64,000 nt of DNA from Pseudoalteromonas rubra (GTDB taxonomy: Bacteria; Pseudomonadota; Gammaproteobacteria; Enterobacterales; Alteromonadaceae). Within the stretch, counting starts at the first letter, position 1, and every line of letters begins with the position of its first letter. The stretch covers positions 1 to 64,000 of the forward strand of contig NZ_AHCD03000030.1 in the NCBI RefSeq assembly GCF_000238295.3, written 5' to 3'. The position numbers and the translations under genes are program-made. The notes beneath the pieces were generated by a model, which saw nothing but the letters and a program-made list of their open reading frames with translations, did not search any database and had not been told where the DNA came from. Positions 61,845-64,000 of the stretch are shown in pieces.

Positions 61845-61868
61845 CCGGTCGCCTGACCGGTTTTTTTT
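61845..61868 (+). terminator. Terminator of the hem operon
   Basis: CCGGTC and GACCGG pair around GCCT, followed by eight T, 21 bp past hemY. Confidence 0.92.
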
Positions 61869-61961
61869 GCGATGAATATTCTGCTTTGCGGATATTTGTC
61901 CTTGAAACTACACTTAAGCTGCGTATGATCTGAAAAATTTTATCTGTAATCCGAGTGCCTT

Positions 61962-62957
61962 ATGATCAATACCAAACTACCTTTACTTGATTTACACCGC
62001 CACTTAGACGGTAACGTGCGTGCTGAGACCATTTTAGACCTTGGTCAGAAGTTTAATATGCCGCTGCCTGCTCACGATGTGGAAGGGTTAAGGCCACATG
62101 TTCAGGTCATTGATAATGCGCCAAACCTGATGGCCTTTCTGGCCAAGCTGGACTGGGGCGTCAAGGTGCTGGGTGATTATGATGCTTGTCGCCGTATTGC
62201 AGTTGAAAACGTGGAAGACGCCATTGCGCAGAAGATGGATTACACTGAGTTGCGCTTCAGCCCGTATTATATGGCTAAAACCCATAACTTACATCCGCAA
62301 GGTGTGGTCGAGGCAGTGGTAGACGGCATAAAATCTGCCACGCAGGGTCGGGATATCAAGGTGAATCTGATTGGTATTATGTCGCGTACCTTTGGCGTTG
62401 AAAAATGCCAATATGAACTCGATGCCTTGCTGGCGTTCAAAAACGATTTAGTGGCAGTGGATTTGGCCGGGGATGAAATTGGCTTTCCGGGTGCCTTGTT
62501 TATTGATCATTTTAAACAAGTTCGTGACGCCTACTTGGGCGCAACAATCCATGCCGGAGAAGCCGAAGGGGCCAGCAGCATCTGGCAGGCTATCAATGAG
62601 CTGGGCGCGACGCGGATTGGCCATGGTGTGAAAGCCATTGAAGATCCTAAACTGATGGATTATCTGCGTGATAATCGCATTGGCATCGAGTCTTGCCTGA
62701 CCAGCAACTTACAAACCAGCACCGTGGCAAGCATTGAGACGCATCCGCTCAAACAGTTTTTAGATCACGGTATTCTGGCTACCATCAATACAGATGATCC
62801 TGCCGTACAAGGCGTGGAGCTGGACAATGAATTTGAGCATGCTGCACCACAGGCTGGGCTCAGTGGTTCTGATATCCTCCAGGCGCAAAAGAATGCGGTT
62901 GAAATTGCATTTTTAAGTGATTCAGACAAACAGGCGCTGTTACAAAAGTATGCGTAA
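61962..62957 (+). CDS. add: Adenosine deaminase
   Basis: The 331-residue enzyme has LLDLHRHLDGNV (zinc His pair), ATIHAGEAEGASS (zinc His and catalytic Glu) and TINTDDPAVQG (zinc Asp). It converts adenosine to inosine. It has its own transcription unit after the hem terminator. Confidence 0.92.
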   Translation: MINTKLPLLDLHRHLDGNVRAETILDLGQKFNMPLPAHDVEGLRPHVQVIDNAPNLMAFLAKLDWGVKVLGDYDACRRIAVENVEDAIAQKMDYTELRFSPYYMAKTHNLHPQGVVEAVVDGIKSATQGRDIKVNLIGIMSRTFGVEKCQYELDALLAFKNDLVAVDLAGDEIGFPGALFIDHFKQVRDAYLGATIHAGEAEGASSIWQAINELGATRIGHGVKAIEDPKLMDYLRDNRIGIESCLTSNLQTSTVASIETHPLKQFLDHGILATINTDDPAVQGVELDNEFEHAAPQAGLSGSDILQAQKNAVEIAFLSDSDKQALLQKYA

Positions 62958-62979
62958 CCCGCGTTAGTATTTTGCCGAG

Positions 62980-63001
62980 CTGCTCAGTGTGTTGAGCAGC
63001 T
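62980..63001. terminator. Possible terminator between convergent genes
   Basis: GCTGCTCA and TGAGCAGC pair around GTGTGT, overlapping the stop codon of the CBS gene. A T tract is weak. Confidence 0.45.
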
Positions 63002-63394
63002 TAAGTAGTTTTCTTTTAGTGCACTCAGCACTTGGCTGCGGGTCACTACCGCTATCACCTTATCATTATCGACAACCGGATAGATTTTTGGCTTGTCCTG
63101 TTGCATCTGCGTCGCTAAATCCACCACTGTGGTGGTTTTGCTGACCGACAAAGTTTCCTTACGCATTAACTGACCAACCTGGGTGGCACCATCACAGAAA
63201 TAGCTACTTTGTAGCAATGGTGCAAGCAGTTGTTGCTCGGAAATAAAGCCGACCAGTTTACCATTACGGTCCTGGACTGGAGCGCCAAATAGGGCAAACT
63301 TTTCTAGCTGTGCAATGGCTTCTGTGATTTCAGTATCAGGGGTGATCAGCGGAAATTGTGTGGACATGATGTCTGAGATAAATTGTTTAGCCAT
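62984..63394 (-). CDS. Two-CBS-domain protein
   Basis: The 136-residue protein consists of two CBS motifs (DIMSTQFPLITPDTEITEAI and LMRKETLSVSKTTTVVDLA) that together bind adenine nucleotides. No effector domain is attached. AGGAGA precedes the ATG. It is probably a small nucleotide sensor; partner unknown. Confidence 0.88.
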   Translation of the reverse strand: MAKQFISDIMSTQFPLITPDTEITEAIAQLEKFALFGAPVQDRNGKLVGFISEQQLLAPLLQSSYFCDGATQVGQLMRKETLSVSKTTTVVDLATQMQQDKPKIYPVVDNDKVIAVVTRSQVLSALKENYLSCSTH

Positions 63395-63491
63395 GGGGGT
63401 TCTCCTGTTAAGTGACAGACCCAGTATGGATAACTATTATCAATTTTTAAAATGGATTATTTGTATCAGAGTGATTGATTTTATGAATTGA

Positions 63492-63515
63492 ATGCGCGGT
63501 TGGGCAACCGCGCAT
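63492..63515 (-). terminator. Hairpin after fre
   Basis: ATGCGCGGTT and AACCGCGCAT are perfect 10-bp arms around GGGC, about 10 bp past the fre stop. No strong T tract follows, so efficiency is uncertain. Confidence 0.5.
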
Positions 63516-63524
63516 CACAAGGCA

Positions 63525-64000
63525 TTATTTGATGAATGCAAAAGCGTCCGCGAACATGAACTCACGTTGTGCGCCATGATTGATGAAGTCGTCACGCACT
63601 ATGCCAATCATGTCAAAACGGCCCGCCATGTAGACACTGTATGGTTCAAGCGAGACGATGTCTTTCATGACTGCCTGATGGACATAGCCGGTATGGCCCT
63701 TCCAGTGCTCTGACGCATGTTCAACGACAGGAATGAACTGAAAGTTTGCTTTGCTGTTTGCCCAGGCTTCCATGTCTGCTTTAGCATACAACGCAGATTC
63801 TTCTTTAACGCCCCAGTAAAAGAGTACTGGCTGGTCGTAGTTAATTTCAGCAAGGTGATCGGCCATGGACTTAACGTACGAAAACCCTGTGCCGCCTGCC
63901 AGTAATACCAGAGGTCTTGCCTGTTCAGGGCGAACCTGAGAAACACCCAGCCCTACTTCCAGGTCAACCTGTGTTTGGTTGGTGTGGGCCGCTTTTAAAT
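63525..64000 (-). CDS. fre: NAD(P)H-flavin reductase, 5' part outside window
   Basis: The C-terminal 158 residues are visible and open to the right edge. They hold the nucleotide-binding LVLLAGGTGFSYVKSMADHL, the phrases VLFYWGVKEESALYA and VYMAGRFDMIGIVRDDF, and the terminal DAFAF. The missing N-terminal part would carry the flavin-binding barrel. Fre reduces free flavins with NAD(P)H and can reduce ferric complexes. An internal ATG at 63866 is not the true start. Confidence 0.9.
   Translation of the reverse strand, partial: LKAAHTNQTQVDLEVGLGVSQVRPEQARPLVLLAGGTGFSYVKSMADHLAEINYDQPVLFYWGVKEESALYAKADMEAWANSKANFQFIPVVEHASEHWKGHTGYVHQAVMKDIVSLEPYSVYMAGRFDMIGIVRDDFINHGAQREFMFADAFAFIK

Overview
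The window looks like a chromosomal segment of a marine gammaproteobacterium close to Pseudoalteromonas. The reasons are the cyaY / lptM-lysA-dapF-DUF484-xerC-yigB block beside hemC-hemDX-hemY, the folM-folE-folX cluster, a secreted S8 peptidase with a GlyGly-CTERM tail, and many single-copy housekeeping genes of gammaproteobacterial type. The species cannot be named from sequence alone.

Region 1 (about 1-12,900) is an accessory island. It is built from copies and fragments of one Y1 (HUH, IS200/REP-associated type) transposase element with ends GACACCCACCC ... GGGTGGGTGTC and a 7-bp-stem hairpin just inside the left end. Two full-length elements (4798-6073, 7400-8675), one in-frame tandemly duplicated copy running off the left edge, at least seven nested left-end fragments and several solo right ends surround AT-rich cargo genes: a Fic protein with a palindrome abutting its start codon, a truncated DUF2971 gene, a Sel1-repeat exported protein, a duplicated pair of small exported proteins, a lipoprotein whose start codon appears to be ATT, an unknown soluble protein and a small membrane protein. 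Nearly every cargo gene begins just after an element right end.

Region 2 (13,000-25,200) holds a Tat-exported cytokinin-dehydrogenase-like flavoprotein, an ABC exporter with speE and speD on the same strand, a small membrane protein and two tRNA-Ser genes. Next comes a nested tandem duplication (units of 1284 and 2047 bp) that copies tRNA-Ser(TGA), a small putative protein, a diacylglycerol-kinase-family gene and the 3' part of an EamA transporter gene. A MocR-type regulator is divergent from the intact EamA gene.

Region 3 (26,700-51,200) is core-like. It has a DUF2884 protein, cytochrome c', the S8 peptidase, a MITE-like repeat, a thioredoxin-fold lipoprotein/DUF2721 pair, yqaA, the tetrahydromonapterin cluster folM-folE-folX, nadE, yceH, a large hybrid histidine kinase, a penicillin-acylase-family enzyme with a compositionally foreign central segment, a diguanylate cyclase, an EamA transporter, an RluF-type pseudouridine synthase, a retropepsin-like protease, an RmlD-like reductase and a POT peptide transporter.

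Region 4 (51,250-64,000) is housekeeping. The leftward operon lptM-lysA-dapF-DUF484-xerC(-yigB) covers lysine and diaminopimelate synthesis and chromosome dimer resolution. It diverges from a tightly packed rightward run: cyaY, an esterase, a DUF2914 protein, hemC, an in-frame hemD-hemX fusion and hemY. This is followed by adenosine deaminase, a CBS-domain protein and the 3' part of fre, which runs off the right edge.
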